Assembly: GCF_022347725.1 (NCBI RefSeq)
Contig: NZ_JAKRGB010000010.1
Span: forward strand, 124,001 to 188,000
DNA length: 64,000 nt
Source of the DNA: Ruegeria sp. Ofav3-42
Lineage (GTDB): Bacteria; Pseudomonadota; Alphaproteobacteria; Rhodobacterales; Rhodobacteraceae
Direction of reading: 5' to 3'
Shown: piece by piece, positions 35,278-45,303 of the stretch
How the letters are laid out: each line of letters opens with the position of its first letter
How positions within the stretch are numbered: position 1 is the stretch's first letter
Position numbers and translations under genes: made by a program
Notes under the pieces: generated by a model
Databases searched by the model: none
What the model was told of the DNA's origin: nothing
Seen by the model: the letters and a program-made list of their open reading frames with translations, nothing else

Positions 35278-35350
35278 TGGGTCACCTCCTTTCAAACTGT
35301 TTCCGTTACTGGAATCGTGCCACGAGTTGCACGAAATTCAAAACGTTTTT

Positions 35351-35995
35351 TTACGCGGGCTGAGCGGTCAACCGCGCAACGATCACCTTGAACGGGATCA
35401 GCGCGATCAGGGCAAGCGACAGTTTCACCAGCCAATCGGCAAAGGCCAACGTCACCCACAGCGGTGCCATCGGACCGGTCAGCATGAAGGGTACAGGCTC
35501 CCACGCCCAGCTGATTGCGGCGTCGGCGTCCGCGCCGAAAATCGTGACCGAGGCCGAAAAGGCGATGGTAAAGAACAACGTGGTGTCCAGCGCAGACCCC
35601 ACCAGGGTCGACGCCAACGGGGCACGCCACCAGCGGCCACCACGCAGCGAATTGAATACAGTGATGTCAGTCAATTGCGCGATCAGGAATGCGGTACCGG
35701 ATGCAACGGCGACACGCAAAGGCACGGCAGCATAGGTGAATCCGTCGCCCTGAAGCATGATCTGCGTTCCGATCAGCGAGCAGACGACACCTGTCAGGAA
35801 ACCGGCAAACACAACTTTGCGGGCCGGACCTACGCCATAGACGCGATTCATGATGTCGTTGACGAGGAAGGCCAGCGGATAGGTGAATGCGCCCCAGGTC
35901 AAAAGACCATCAAGCAGCAGAAACTGGACCAGAATGTTCGAGGCCACGACAATGGCGGCCATGGCAATGATGCCGGGAATGTAAGCGCGTTGCAT
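35351..35995 (-). CDS. yhhQ: Queuosine-precursor transporter (YhhQ/DUF165)
   Basis: 214 residues with about six membrane helices. Imports queuine precursors (preQ0/preQ1) for tRNA queuosine. Family markers: LVNDIMNRVYGVGPARKVVFAG, the conserved signature after helix 2, and FNSLRG with the Arg that follows. The ATG at 35995 fits the usual N-terminus better than the open frame to 36055, though no clear Shine-Dalgarno is seen. It is followed on the same strand by the tiny ORF unit. It lies 91 bases after the esterase-like gene. Confidence 0.9.
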   Translation of the reverse strand: MQRAYIPGIIAMAAIVVASNILVQFLLLDGLLTWGAFTYPLAFLVNDIMNRVYGVGPARKVVFAGFLTGVVCSLIGTQIMLQGDGFTYAAVPLRVAVASGTAFLIAQLTDITVFNSLRGGRWWRAPLASTLVGSALDTTLFFTIAFSASVTIFGADADAAISWAWEPVPFMLTGPMAPLWVTLAFADWLVKLSLALIALIPFKVIVARLTAQPA

Positions 35996-36086
35996 TTTCA
36001 GATGCCCGTTTTGACAAGGTAGCGGCGACTTGGCCAAGGGCTCATCCCAAGGCAAGCCGCGCTTCTAGACTTTTGCTTTGGACGAG

Positions 36087-36971
36087 TCAATCGGGCAGCA
36101 GATATTCGACCAATTCGGTGCGCTGAAGCGCCAGAAAATTGTCATCGGACACCATCGTCGCGCGCAAACGGCCCTTGTCGTCGCGCCAGATCGACACCCC
36201 CTCGAGATTGTCATGCGCGCCGGTTCCTGATTGAAACACAACCTCTTCAGCGCGCAGGGTATCCCCGTCGACCTGCCATCGGCGAAGTCGCGAGCGGAAA
36301 CCGGTCCAGCCAACGTCGCGTTCCAGTACATAGAGCCTGCCGTCGGGGCCGAAATCGGCCGCAACCGGCAGGTATTTTCCCCGTTGCGGCAAGACAAAAG
36401 GCGTCGACCATGCTTGCCCGTCCCATCGATAGACCGGGATATCGCCTGCGTTCGTGCGGTTTTCCTCGGGCATTGTATAGAGATGGCCGAATTTATCGAT
36501 TGCCAAAGCTTCGAGCGACCCGTTGCCTTCAAAGCCGTCAAACACTTTGGGTCGCGGCAAAACCCGCGCCCATGCACCCGGAGCCGAATAATAGGCCACG
36601 CGGTGCGTGCCTTCGAACGAGATAAGAAGACCACCATCCGGCGCAACAGCTATGCCTTCGGAATCCCCGTTACGTTTGGTCAACGTCCGACCTTTGCTGG
36701 AAAGAAGCGGCCAGTGCCCGGTGATTTGGATGTCTGCAATACTGCCAGCCTCGCGATTTACCCGGGCGGTCACCAGTGTCGCCCGATCGGTCACGGCGAT
36801 CATTTCGCGACCGCCATTCTCTATGTGGATGGCGGAAAATCCGCCAAACCACTCGGCCGTGTGACGCCAGGTGAAACTGCTCAGACGGCTGGTCGCCTTG
36901 TTATCGACTGCCCAAACTGCACCGGCCAACAACACCGCGATGATCAGTTGGATTGTAGAACTTGTGCGCAT
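36087..36971 (-). CDS. Secreted phytase-like esterase domain protein
   Basis: 294 residues. N-terminal signal/anchor (~5-22) and a beta-propeller-like domain of the esterase-like activity of phytase family: SEGIAVAPDGGLLISFEGTHRV around ~103-125, GNGSLEALAIDKFGHLYTMPE, FGPDGRLYVLERD and DNLEGVSIWRDDKGRLR. Such repeats of E-G/A and DG turns mark the family. Its start overlaps the mepA end by 28 bases, so the two are co-expressed and face the periplasm. Substrate unknown. Confidence 0.85.
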   Translation of the reverse strand: MRTSSTIQLIIAVLLAGAVWAVDNKATSRLSSFTWRHTAEWFGGFSAIHIENGGREMIAVTDRATLVTARVNREAGSIADIQITGHWPLLSSKGRTLTKRNGDSEGIAVAPDGGLLISFEGTHRVAYYSAPGAWARVLPRPKVFDGFEGNGSLEALAIDKFGHLYTMPEENRTNAGDIPVYRWDGQAWSTPFVLPQRGKYLPVAADFGPDGRLYVLERDVGWTGFRSRLRRWQVDGDTLRAEEVVFQSGTGAHDNLEGVSIWRDDKGRLRATMVSDDNFLALQRTELVEYLLPD

Positions 36972-37807
36972 TGCTGAGGTAGATCGGCCAATCGGTATTC
37001 CCGTCGTGGCTTAGGTGCAGGGGCGTTCGGGTCGGGCGGGGGCGGGTTGAGGATGTTGTTGACCCATTGCTGCGCCTCGGCACAGCCATCGCCTTTTGGC
37101 GGAGGATCCTGGTTAACGCAACCACGGGATCCCCGCGGGCATTTCAGCCGCACGTGGAAATGGTAGTGATGGCCCCACCAAGGCCGGATCTTGCGCAGAT
37201 AGGCGCGATTGCCTTTCTCATTCTTGCACATTTCGACCTTGGCGCCGGGAAACACGAAAATTCGCGCGACCCGCTTGTCCTTGGCCGCCTCGCGCAGCAC
37301 CGCATGGTGCTGTTTGGTCCAGTTTTGGTTGACGAAGGCCCCGTTGGACCGGCGCAGCGAAATGGACGAGATATTCTCGCGCGATTTGCGCGACAGGCGC
37401 ATGTTGTCCCCGGGCAGCATCCAGATATCGATGTCCAGACCCATTTGATGGCTGCGGTGCCCGGATGTCATCGGTCCACCGCGCGGTTGGCTGATATCCC
37501 CAATATAGAGACCATTCCACCCAGGTTGCTTGGCCGCGAATCGGCTGAGGTCCTGTACATAGTCAATCGCAGCCGGATGCCCCCAGTTGCGGTTGCGCGA
37601 CAGCCGCATCGCTTGCCATGTCGGCCCGGTCTCGGGCAATTGCACGGATCCAGCTGCGCACCCGCGCGAATAACTGCCGAAGGCGGCCGGTTTTTGCTGT
37701 GAACTCACTTTCTGAGCCCCGAACAACTGCTTTGCCAGGGGCTGTGCCGAGGCTGTGTTCGCCAGGGCAATTGTTGCCAGTATTGCCAAAAAACGTAGTA
37801 TTATCAT
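36944..37807 (-). CDS. mepA: Penicillin-insensitive murein endopeptidase MepA
   Basis: 287 residues. Signal peptide ~1-21 (ending SASAQ-like), then an LAS-type zinc peptidase with the metal-binding blocks SGHRSHQMGLDIDI and GHHYHFHVRL. It cuts D-Ala-meso-DAP cross-links of peptidoglycan. Three Cys in the tail region (CPRGSRGC, CAEAQ) match disulphides of E. coli MepA. The start overlaps the stop of the MFS gene by four bases and the next gene overlaps its end, giving a three-gene operon. Confidence 0.93.
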   Translation of the reverse strand: MIILRFLAILATIALANTASAQPLAKQLFGAQKVSSQQKPAAFGSYSRGCAAGSVQLPETGPTWQAMRLSRNRNWGHPAAIDYVQDLSRFAAKQPGWNGLYIGDISQPRGGPMTSGHRSHQMGLDIDIWMLPGDNMRLSRKSRENISSISLRRSNGAFVNQNWTKQHHAVLREAAKDKRVARIFVFPGAKVEMCKNEKGNRAYLRKIRPWWGHHYHFHVRLKCPRGSRGCVNQDPPPKGDGCAEAQQWVNNILNPPPPDPNAPAPKPRREYRLADLPQQCAQVLQSN

Positions 37808-39171
37808 CTGCTCTGATCCCCTTCCGGTTTCACCCAGCGCATCAGGAATAATCCCAGAATAAACAACAGAACGATTGGTGACACCCCCAGTCTCGCGCTG
37901 CCGGTCGCCGTTGTGGCAATCCCGATCAGTAGAGGGGCCGCAAAAGCAGTGGCGCGACCGGACAGGCCATAGAGGCCAAAGCTTTCGACCGGTGCCTCGG
38001 GGTCGGTATGGCGCACCATCATCGAACGGCTGGCCGATTGCAAAATGCCGCCCATGCCGCCGATCAGAACACCGCAGCCAAAGAAGACCAGATCAGGCAG
38101 GCCGGACCCCTCAGGCAGTGAGATTCCGTAGATTTGCGTCCGGTCCATCGACACCACCGTGACGCAGACGAAGATCAGAACCCAGATGGCCACCAAAATC
38201 ACCGGTTTAGGGCCATATTTTCGATCCATCTTGCCTCCGATCCACGCAAAGATGGCCGAAGCCAGCACGCTGACGATGCCAAAGACGCCGATCTTGATCA
38301 GGTCCCATTCCAGCACCAGCCGCGCATAGACACCGCCAAAGCTGTAAAGCCCGTTCAGCGCGTCGCGGTAGAACATGGACGATCCCAGATAGCTGGCGAG
38401 ACTACCTCGATAACGCAGAGCGGCAACGGATTTGCCCAAAAGGCGCAGAGCTTCGCCCACACTGCCTTTCTTTTCCATTTGCGCGTCATCGCGCACCCAC
38501 AGGAAATACGGAACCATGAACAGGATGAACCACCCAGCAGTGAAGGGACCAACAAAACGCGTACCCTCGCGCGTGGCGGCGTCCAGACCAAACATCGGAT
38601 CCATCCCGATCAGGGTCTTGCCGTTGGGTTGCTCGACAAACAAGGCCAGCATGATCGCCAATGAGATCAAGCCGCCGAAATAGCCAAAGGCAAAGCCCGA
38701 GCCCGAAATCTCACCTACTTCACTGTCGTCACCCAGATCGGGCAGTTGCGAATTGATGAAGATCAGGGCGTATTCCGCACCGACGAAACCAAGCCCAAAG
38801 GCCGACAGCATCAGCCACATGTTGGACCCGTCCGGCATTGTGAACCACAACGCGGCGGAGCCCACGGCATACATGACCGAAAACGCGAAGATCCACGGTA
38901 TACGCCGGCCCGAGACATCGGCCATGGCCCCCAACAAAGGCGCGCCAAAAGCGATGATAAGCCCGGTGATCGTCAGGCAGTTGGCCCAGACCGTCTGTGC
39001 CCGCGCTGCGGCGGCTTCGGCATCAAGACCGGTTTCCGCAAAATACCCGGCGGCAACCCCGGCGAAGTATGGTCCAAAAACAAAGGTGACGAGCAATGTG
39101 TGGTAAGGCTGGCTGGCCCAATCGAAAAACCACCAGCCCCATATGCGCTTGCGCTTGGAAATTTCTGCCAT
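37804..39171 (-). CDS. MFS transporter of the UMF1 (autophagy-like) family
   Basis: 455 residues with about eleven helices. The start WGWWFFDWASQPYHTLLVTFVFGPYF is typical of UMF1 permeases (Atg22-like), then GAPLLGAMADVSGRRIPW and GAEYALIFINSQLPDLG. The yeast relatives export amino acids from vacuoles; bacterial members are uncharacterised. First gene of the operon with mepA and the phytase-like gene; recycling of cell-wall products is possible but inferred from neighbours only. Confidence 0.85.
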   Translation of the reverse strand: MAEISKRKRIWGWWFFDWASQPYHTLLVTFVFGPYFAGVAAGYFAETGLDAEAAAARAQTVWANCLTITGLIIAFGAPLLGAMADVSGRRIPWIFAFSVMYAVGSAALWFTMPDGSNMWLMLSAFGLGFVGAEYALIFINSQLPDLGDDSEVGEISGSGFAFGYFGGLISLAIMLALFVEQPNGKTLIGMDPMFGLDAATREGTRFVGPFTAGWFILFMVPYFLWVRDDAQMEKKGSVGEALRLLGKSVAALRYRGSLASYLGSSMFYRDALNGLYSFGGVYARLVLEWDLIKIGVFGIVSVLASAIFAWIGGKMDRKYGPKPVILVAIWVLIFVCVTVVSMDRTQIYGISLPEGSGLPDLVFFGCGVLIGGMGGILQSASRSMMVRHTDPEAPVESFGLYGLSGRATAFAAPLLIGIATTATGSARLGVSPIVLLFILGLFLMRWVKPEGDQSR

Positions 39172-39300
39172 GACCGCCCCTGTTTTTTATTGCCCTCATA
39201 AGACGGGTCTTTGGGCTAATTCGCAAGCGTTCTATTGCTGCGCACTTGCTCTTTGCCACAGAGGCGCTTAGGTCTCGGCTAGTTAGAAATCGGAGTGCCC

Positions 39301-39588
39301 ATGCTGTCGCTGATCCAAATCCTCCTGCTGATCCTGGACATCGTCTGGTTCATCATTCTGGCCCATGTGATCATGAGCTGGCTGATCAACTTTCAGGTTC
39401 TCAATCTGCATCAACAGTTGGTTGCGCAAATCTGGTACGGGCTGAACCGCATATTAGAGCCTATCTATGGCCCGATCCGCCGCGTACTGCCCAACATGGG
39501 CGGGCTGGACCTGACGCCTCTGGTTGTACTGGTGGCCGTCTACGCCCTGCGGATTATCCTGATCAACAATGCGGTCTATTTCGTCTGA
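39301..39588 (+). CDS. YggT-family membrane protein
   Basis: 95 residues, two hydrophobic helices (~3-24 and ~68-90) with the family link PIYGPIRRVLPNMGGLDLTPLVV between them. The ATG at 39301 has GGAG five bases upstream, which is better than the GTG two codons earlier. In other bacteria it assists membrane or divisome assembly, but the role is unsettled. It is monocistronic, with recQ starting 78 bases downstream. Confidence 0.92.
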   Translation: MLSLIQILLLILDIVWFIILAHVIMSWLINFQVLNLHQQLVAQIWYGLNRILEPIYGPIRRVLPNMGGLDLTPLVVLVAVYALRIILINNAVYFV

Positions 39589-39666
39589 GGCCTTGTTCAC
39601 AGAATCTTAGTATGTGATGGTCCTGTCTTAAGAGCAGATAAACCTTAAAACAGGGCCACCCCGCAT

Positions 39667-41706
39667 ATGTTTGACGCCGCACCTATGCTGCGAGATGTCT
39701 TTGGATTCGACGCCTTCCGCCCCGGGCAGGAAGAGATCGTCGATGCCGTGACCGCAGGCGAAAATGTGCTGGCGATCATGCCGACTGGCGGCGGCAAATC
39801 CCTGTGTTATCAACTGCCTGCACTGATGCGGGACGGCGTGACAGTGGTGATCTCACCTCTGATCGCCCTGATGCGCGACCAAGTGCGCGGGTTGCAGGAA
39901 GCTGGGGTCGAGGCCGGTGCCCTGACCTCCGGCAATACACCCGAGGAAACTGATGCGGTGTGGGAGGCGCTGGAAGCCGGGCGGTTAAAACTGCTCTATA
40001 TGGCCCCAGAACGTCTGGCGGCCGGGTCGGCGCTGGGGATGCTGCGTCGGATCAACGTGAATCTTATCGCCGTGGACGAGGCGCATTGCGTCAGCCAGTG
40101 GGGCCATGACTTTCGCCCCGATTATCTGCGGATCGGAGAACTGCGCCGCACGCTGAACGTGCCCTTGGCGGCGTTCACAGCAACAGCCGACGCCGAAACG
40201 CAGGATGAGATCGTCGAAAAGCTGTTCGACGGCACCCCGCCCAACAAATTTCTACGCGGATTTGATCGCCCCAACATCCACCTGGCTTTTGCTGCCAAGG
40301 ATGGCCCCCGCAAACAGATCCTCGATTTCGCCGAAGCCCGCAAAGGCCAGTCCGGCATTGTCTATTGCGGCACCCGCAACAAAACCGAAGTACTGGCGCA
40401 GGCTCTGTGTGCGGAAGGGCACTCGGCCTGCCACTACCACGGCGGGATGGAGGCTGAGGACCGCCGCATCGTGGAAACCCGCTTTGCCCGCGAGGATGGC
40501 CTGATCGTGGTTGCAACGGTGGCGTTCGGCATGGGTATCGACAAGCCCGATATCCGTTGGGTCGCCCACGCCGACCTGCCCAAATCCATCGAGGCATATT
40601 ATCAGGAAATCGGCCGCGCCGGTCGTGACGGAGGCCCAGCCGAAACCCTGACCCTGTTCGGGCCTGATGATATCCGTTTGCGCCGCTCGCAAATCGACGA
40701 AGGATTGGCCCCGCCGGAACGGCGTATGGCCGATCATGCACGCCTGAACGCCCTGCTGGGACTGGCCGAAGCGCTGGAATGCCGCCGTCGGACACTGTTG
40801 GGCTATTTTGGCGAACAGGCCGCGCCCTGCGGCAAATGCGATTTGTGTGACAGCCCGCCCGAGGTGTTTGACGGCACCACACCGGTCCGCATGGCCCTGT
40901 CCGCCATTCTGCGCACAGAGGAATGGTTCGGGGCCGGTCATCTGATCGACATCCTGCTGGCCAATGAAACCGACAAGGTTCGCGCCCGACGTCACGATGA
41001 GCTTTCGACCTATGGGGTCGGCAAGGAGTGGTCTCGCCCGCAATGGCAGGCGATATTCCGGCAGATGATGGGTCACGATCTGGTGCGTCCCGACCCTGAA
41101 CGTCATGGCGCGTTGCGCATGACCGAAACGGCCAAACCGATCCTGAAAGGCGAGGCGCAGATCAACCTGCGAAAGGACACGCTGCGCAAAGCCGGACGGC
41201 GACCCGCGGTCAAGATGATGGTGTCGGAAGAAGACGCTCCACTGCTCTCCGCGCTCAAGGCCAAACGGCGTACGCTTGCAGAATCCGCACGTGTCCCGGC
41301 CTATGTCATCTTTCCGGATCGCACGCTGATCGAGATGGCTGAGAAACGTCCGGCAACGCTGGACGACATGGCACGCATCGGCGGTGTCGGTGCAAAAAAA
41401 CTGGAACGCTATGGCGACACGTTCCTAGAAGTCCTTGCCGGTGCAGTCGAGGCCGTTCATCCTGCAAGGCGCAAACTGGCCGGTCGGGATCAAGGCGAGA
41501 TCTATGACCGGTTGCTCGAAGTGCAATCGCAATTGTCGCGCGGACCGGATGGGATCGATAAACCGCTCACCTGCTCGGCCTCGCAACTGGCCAAGGTCGC
41601 GCAATTGCGCACAGACGATCCGCAGGCGATAGAAAAATTGTTGGGCGACCGTCGTCACGAAAGGTTTGGTGCCGCCTTTCTGGACGTGCTGCGCATGTCG
41701 GGCTAG
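39667..41706 (+). CDS. recQ: ATP-dependent DNA helicase RecQ
   Basis: 679 residues. Helicase core with Walker A PTGGGKSLCYQ (~39-49), DEAHCVSQWGHDFRPDY, and motif VI YQEIGRAGRDGGP; a RecQ-C zinc site in the CRRRTLLGYFGEQAAPCGKCDLC-like region; and an HRDC domain at ~530-600 (LKAKRRTLAESARVPAYVIF). RecQ processes recombination intermediates and stalled forks. A further C-terminal region after ~600 is variable, also usual in the family. Confidence 0.95.
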   Translation: MFDAAPMLRDVFGFDAFRPGQEEIVDAVTAGENVLAIMPTGGGKSLCYQLPALMRDGVTVVISPLIALMRDQVRGLQEAGVEAGALTSGNTPEETDAVWEALEAGRLKLLYMAPERLAAGSALGMLRRINVNLIAVDEAHCVSQWGHDFRPDYLRIGELRRTLNVPLAAFTATADAETQDEIVEKLFDGTPPNKFLRGFDRPNIHLAFAAKDGPRKQILDFAEARKGQSGIVYCGTRNKTEVLAQALCAEGHSACHYHGGMEAEDRRIVETRFAREDGLIVVATVAFGMGIDKPDIRWVAHADLPKSIEAYYQEIGRAGRDGGPAETLTLFGPDDIRLRRSQIDEGLAPPERRMADHARLNALLGLAEALECRRRTLLGYFGEQAAPCGKCDLCDSPPEVFDGTTPVRMALSAILRTEEWFGAGHLIDILLANETDKVRARRHDELSTYGVGKEWSRPQWQAIFRQMMGHDLVRPDPERHGALRMTETAKPILKGEAQINLRKDTLRKAGRRPAVKMMVSEEDAPLLSALKAKRRTLAESARVPAYVIFPDRTLIEMAEKRPATLDDMARIGGVGAKKLERYGDTFLEVLAGAVEAVHPARRKLAGRDQGEIYDRLLEVQSQLSRGPDGIDKPLTCSASQLAKVAQLRTDDPQAIEKLLGDRRHERFGAAFLDVLRMSG

Positions 41707-41739
41707 ATACGCCGGAACAGGCAAGGAAAGAGGGCGTAC

Positions 41740-42510
41740 ATGCTGGTAGTGATTTCCCCGGCCAAACGGCTGGACTGGGCAGAGCGGGACGTCGAGGTCA
41801 CGCAACCGGACTTTCAGGACGATGCGATCCGCCTGTCAAAAACCGCCCGCAACCTGACGCTGGGCGATCTGAAAAAGCTGATGGATCTGAGCGATGATCT
41901 GGCGCGCCTGAACCGCGACCGGTACCGCGCCTTTTCCGATGTCCCCGAAGCCGAGATAACCCGCCCTGCGGCACTGGCTTTCGCTGGCGACACCTATCAG
42001 GGTCTCGAAGCGACCTCTCTGGGCGAAGAAGAAATGGCATGGGCACAAGATCATCTGCGCATTCTGTCCGGCCTTTACGGCGTGCTGCGTCCGCTGGATG
42101 CAATTCAGGCCTATCGGCTAGAAATGGGCAGTAAGCTGAAAACCCGGCGCGGTAAGAACCTGTATGAATACTGGCGCGATCAGTTAAGCAAAGCGTTGAA
42201 CACACAAGGTGATCAGGTCGGCTCGGACGTATTGGTGAACTGCGCCAGCCAGGAATATTTCGGCGCAGTAGACCCTAAAGCGCTGAAACTGAGGGTCATC
42301 ACCCCCGTATTCATGGAAGACAAAGGCGGTACGCCCAAGATCGTGAGTTTCTTTGCCAAGAAAGCCCGCGGCGCCATGGCGCGTTACATTATTCAGCACA
42401 GATTGACCGAACCCAAAGGGCTGCTGGATTTTGACACTGGCGGCTATGAATACCGTCCTGACCTGTCAGAAGAGGACAAGCCTGTCTTTTTGCGCCCCTA
42501 TCAGGCCTGA
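41740..42510 (+). CDS. yaaA: Peroxide-stress protein YaaA
   Basis: 256 residues, DUF328. Reduces free iron under oxidative stress in E. coli. Signatures: VVISPAKRLDW near the N-terminus, LYGVLRPLDAIQAYRLEMG in the middle, and NCASQEYF with ending YEYRPDLSEEDKPVFLR. GAGG is seven bases before the ATG. It follows recQ closely (33 bases) on the same strand, so they may share a transcript, and its last 10 bases overlap the convergent VOC gene. Confidence 0.93.
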   Translation: MLVVISPAKRLDWAERDVEVTQPDFQDDAIRLSKTARNLTLGDLKKLMDLSDDLARLNRDRYRAFSDVPEAEITRPAALAFAGDTYQGLEATSLGEEEMAWAQDHLRILSGLYGVLRPLDAIQAYRLEMGSKLKTRRGKNLYEYWRDQLSKALNTQGDQVGSDVLVNCASQEYFGAVDPKALKLRVITPVFMEDKGGTPKIVSFFAKKARGAMARYIIQHRLTEPKGLLDFDTGGYEYRPDLSEEDKPVFLRPYQA

Positions 42511-42962
42511 TCCAGCATCGACGGGTCGTAAGCAACCAGTTCGACGGTATTGCCCTCGGGGTCTTCGGTGAAGATGCCGCGCCATCCGATCCAGCCGAAA
42601 TGCTCAACGCGGTACGGCTGGCTGATCCGATCGTACCAGCGCATCACTGCCTCCTGCTCGTCAAAAGGCAGGGACAGGGCGATATGATGCAGCGACGATG
42701 CGCCACCCGTTACCGGATTTTGCGGCCCCGTCGGGTGCAATCCTGGTCGTGGCGCGGTCGTGTGGTGAAACAGGGCCAGAACCTGCGTGTGCCCGCCAAA
42801 ACCCGGCGCGACCTGAAAGAATGTTATTGCGCTGTTGTGATCCCCGCTCAGGCGCGTTAGCCCAATAACCTTCTCATAAAATTCGACCATCGCGCCCATA
42901 TCGGCGCAGCGAATGGCAATCTCGCCCAGCGCGCGGGGCTGGAAACCTCGATCTTCAGTCAT
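42501..42962 (-). CDS. VOC-superfamily (glyoxalase-like) protein
   Basis: 153 residues, one vicinal-oxygen-chelate module pair: LGEIAIRCADMGAMVEFYEKVIGL at ~12-35 and LHHIALSLPFDEQEAVMRWYD later, with ending FTEDPEGNTVELVAYD. Likely metal ligands are a His and Glu in these strands. Dioxygenase, isomerase or resistance roles are all known in the fold; the substrate cannot be told. It precedes the hybrid kinase gene stop by nine bases on the same strand. Confidence 0.85.
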   Translation of the reverse strand: MTEDRGFQPRALGEIAIRCADMGAMVEFYEKVIGLTRLSGDHNSAITFFQVAPGFGGHTQVLALFHHTTAPRPGLHPTGPQNPVTGGASSLHHIALSLPFDEQEAVMRWYDRISQPYRVEHFGWIGWRGIFTEDPEGNTVELVAYDPSMLDQA

Positions 42963-42971
42963 AAGCGCACC

Positions 42972-45188
42972 CTATTCAGACTGGCTGTCCTCGGCAATGG
43001 CAGGGGAGCACTCTTCCGGTCTGTGCGTCAGGATTATTTGATGAATCTTTTGCTTTTGCAACGGCTTGGTCAGGTAGTGATCCAGTCCGGCCGACAAGAT
43101 ACCCTGATCGTCCCCGGCCATCGCATGCGCTGTCAAAGCAACGATTGGAACGTGTCGCCCGGTGTCAATCTCGCGCCGTCGGATTTCTGACGTCGCCTGT
43201 TTGCCGTCCATTTTCGGCATCGAGATGTCCATGAAGATCAGATCCGGCTGGAATTCCCGATACACTTGGACAGCTTCAGCACCATCACTGGCAAACCGCA
43301 ATTCTATGTCCAGATCCTTGAGCATTTTCCTGAGGATCAGCTGATTGGTCCGGTTATCCTCGGCCGCAAGCACGCGCATTTTGCGCGGACTTTCATCCAG
43401 CGCTGCTCGGTTTGGCCGGTCATTAACTGGAATATCTTCTGAAAACGTGTCAGGTCGCTGCGACCGATCAAGCGCCATCAGCCGTGCGTACAGCTCGGCC
43501 CTTGGGATCGGTTTTTGCAGAACGCCTTCGATCAGATGGCGTGCCGGGTGCGCGTGAATGACACCGGGATTGGCCGACATCACCACTAGCGGTAGGTCCC
43601 CCCATCCCCGATCTCTGAGCGTTACGGCCAGTTCCAGCCCATCCATGTCAGGCAAGTCATGATCACACAGCAGAAGATCTACGCTTTCATCCAGCGCGGC
43701 CAATGCCTCACGACCAGAAGCGCAGACCGTCACCTGAGACCCCAACCGGCCCAATTGCTTGGACAGGATCGCCCTGTTGGCGGCCAGGTCCTCGACGATC
43801 ATGACGTGACGCAGGCGCCCATCGAGGTCTGGCGGAACGGGTTGCGGACCCTCGGCCGTGGGCAGCGAAACCCGGAACCCGAAACAGGACCCCTGCCCCG
43901 GATCGCTTTCCACCCAGATGGACCCGCCCATTAGCGTGATCAACCGCTTGGTGATGGCCAGACCCAGACCGGTTCCTTCGAACGCACGGTTTCGTTCATC
44001 TTCGACCTGATTGAACTCGCCAAAGATGTGCCCGATCTTGTCTTCATCGATTCCAATACCGGTATCCTCGATTGCAACATGCACGTCGCAGGATTGCGTG
44101 TCCGGGTTGGGCACGCCGGTGACGCGGATCAGGACGTGGCCTTCGGACGTAAACTTAACCGCATTGCCGACGAGATTTGTCAGAACCTGCCGGACCCGGC
44201 CGGGATCCCCTACAAACAATGTTGGTAGGAACAGGTCGTAGTCCACAAGCAGTGTCAGCCCCTTGTCGCGGACGCTGGGTTGCAACAGCATCGCAACCTC
44301 AAGAATGCAGCGCTCGAAATCGAACTGTTCAGGATGCAGGGTCAACTTGTCAGCCTCGATCTTCGAGTAATCCAGAACGTCGTTGATGATGACCAGCAGC
44401 GCTTCGCCTGAATTTCGGATGGTGTTCAGGTAAAGCCGTTGCTCTTCGTCCAGAGGCGTTTCTGACATCAACTCGGTCATGCCCACGATGCCGTTCATCG
44501 GGGTCCGGATTTCATGGCTCATATTGGCCAGAAAGGCCGATTTGGCACGGTTCGCAGCCTCGGCCCGTTCCCGGGCGGCCGTCAATTCGGCCTCATGGCG
44601 AACGGACGCAGTGATGTTCAGGGCCAGACTTACGACGTCACCGCCATGGCCGCGTTGGTCGATCAGCTTGATGTAGTGGCCGTTCCACAATCGAATGACC
44701 TCGGGCTGAGGATGCGGGACAGCCCACCGTTTCAGTAACCTGTCGCACCAACTGGAGGCAGTTTCCGACCCGATATCAACAAGCCCTTCGGTGGTCAGAA
44801 TTTCAAGAAGTCGGGGATAAGTGACACCTGGCGCGACCTCTTCCAACCCGTCAAACACACTCAGGTAAGCCGCGTTTGCCCCGATCAGACGGCCTTCCTC
44901 GTCAAAAAACGCGAACCCGTCCTGAATGGTCTGAATGGAATGCCACAATCGGCGCTCAGCCACTTCGATCTTGGCGTTTGCGACCGTCAGATCGGATTTG
45001 ACCTTTTCATTCTCGCCCCGAACCGTTTCGACCTCAGCCTGGGTTTCGCCGATCCGTTTGGTCAGCGCCATCGCGTGTAAGCCCAGTTTGCGGTTGGCGG
45101 CAGACAATTCAGCCTGTTTCATTTCCAGCAGCCGTTCGGCCGCCAGCCGCGCGCGCCGTTCCTGTGCCAGTTTTCCTGCAAGACTCAT
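42972..45188 (-). CDS. Hybrid sensor histidine kinase with two receiver domains
   Basis: 738 residues, no membrane helix. N-terminal coiled coil (~1-85), a PAS domain (~85-200: [21 protein letters not shown]), kinase core with [18 protein letters not shown] (~223-240), N box [13 protein letters not shown]2 box [11 protein letters not shown], then two receiver domains: ~455-575 ([14 protein letters not shown]) and ~605-720 ([19 protein letters not shown]). It resembles cytoplasmic hybrids of the LuxQ/BarA class, but with no transmitter output gene nearby. A partner phosphotransfer protein must lie elsewhere. Confidence 0.92.
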   Translation of the reverse strand: MSLAGKLAQERRARLAAERLLEMKQAELSAANRKLGLHAMALTKRIGETQAEVETVRGENEKVKSDLTVANAKIEVAERRLWHSIQTIQDGFAFFDEEGRLIGANAAYLSVFDGLEEVAPGVTYPRLLEILTTEGLVDIGSETASSWCDRLLKRWAVPHPQPEVIRLWNGHYIKLIDQRGHGGDVVSLALNITASVRHEAELTAARERAEAANRAKSAFLANMSHEIRTPMNGIVGMTELMSETPLDEEQRLYLNTIRNSGEALLVIINDVLDYSKIEADKLTLHPEQFDFERCILEVAMLLQPSVRDKGLTLLVDYDLFLPTLFVGDPGRVRQVLTNLVGNAVKFTSEGHVLIRVTGVPNPDTQSCDVHVAIEDTGIGIDEDKIGHIFGEFNQVEDERNRAFEGTGLGLAITKRLITLMGGSIWVESDPGQGSCFGFRVSLPTAEGPQPVPPDLDGRLRHVMIVEDLAANRAILSKQLGRLGSQVTVCASGREALAALDESVDLLLCDHDLPDMDGLELAVTLRDRGWGDLPLVVMSANPGVIHAHPARHLIEGVLQKPIPRAELYARLMALDRSQRPDTFSEDIPVNDRPNRAALDESPRKMRVLAAEDNRTNQLILRKMLKDLDIELRFASDGAEAVQVYREFQPDLIFMDISMPKMDGKQATSEIRRREIDTGRHVPIVALTAHAMAGDDQGILSAGLDHYLTKPLQKQKIHQIILTHRPEECSPAIAEDSQSE

Positions 45189-45303
45189 TTTTGGTGATCC
45201 CGGGATAATCCGCGCCTAGCATCCGGGCAGAGCGTGAAGAACTGCTTAAATCGTTGCCCAAAGATCGGCGCCCATGTCAGGTTTGGCAAAACGGAGGTGT
45301 GCT

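Noticed and set aside
35278..35293. Plus-strand sequence resembling the 3' end of 16S rRNA (TCACCTCCTTTC)
   Set aside because: It is simply the complement of the perfect Shine-Dalgarno on the minus strand; no rRNA sequence surrounds it.
35166..35363. 65-residue plus-strand ORF opposite the tiny ORF unit
   Set aside because: No ribosome site and no family-like features; the leftward signals explain the region better.
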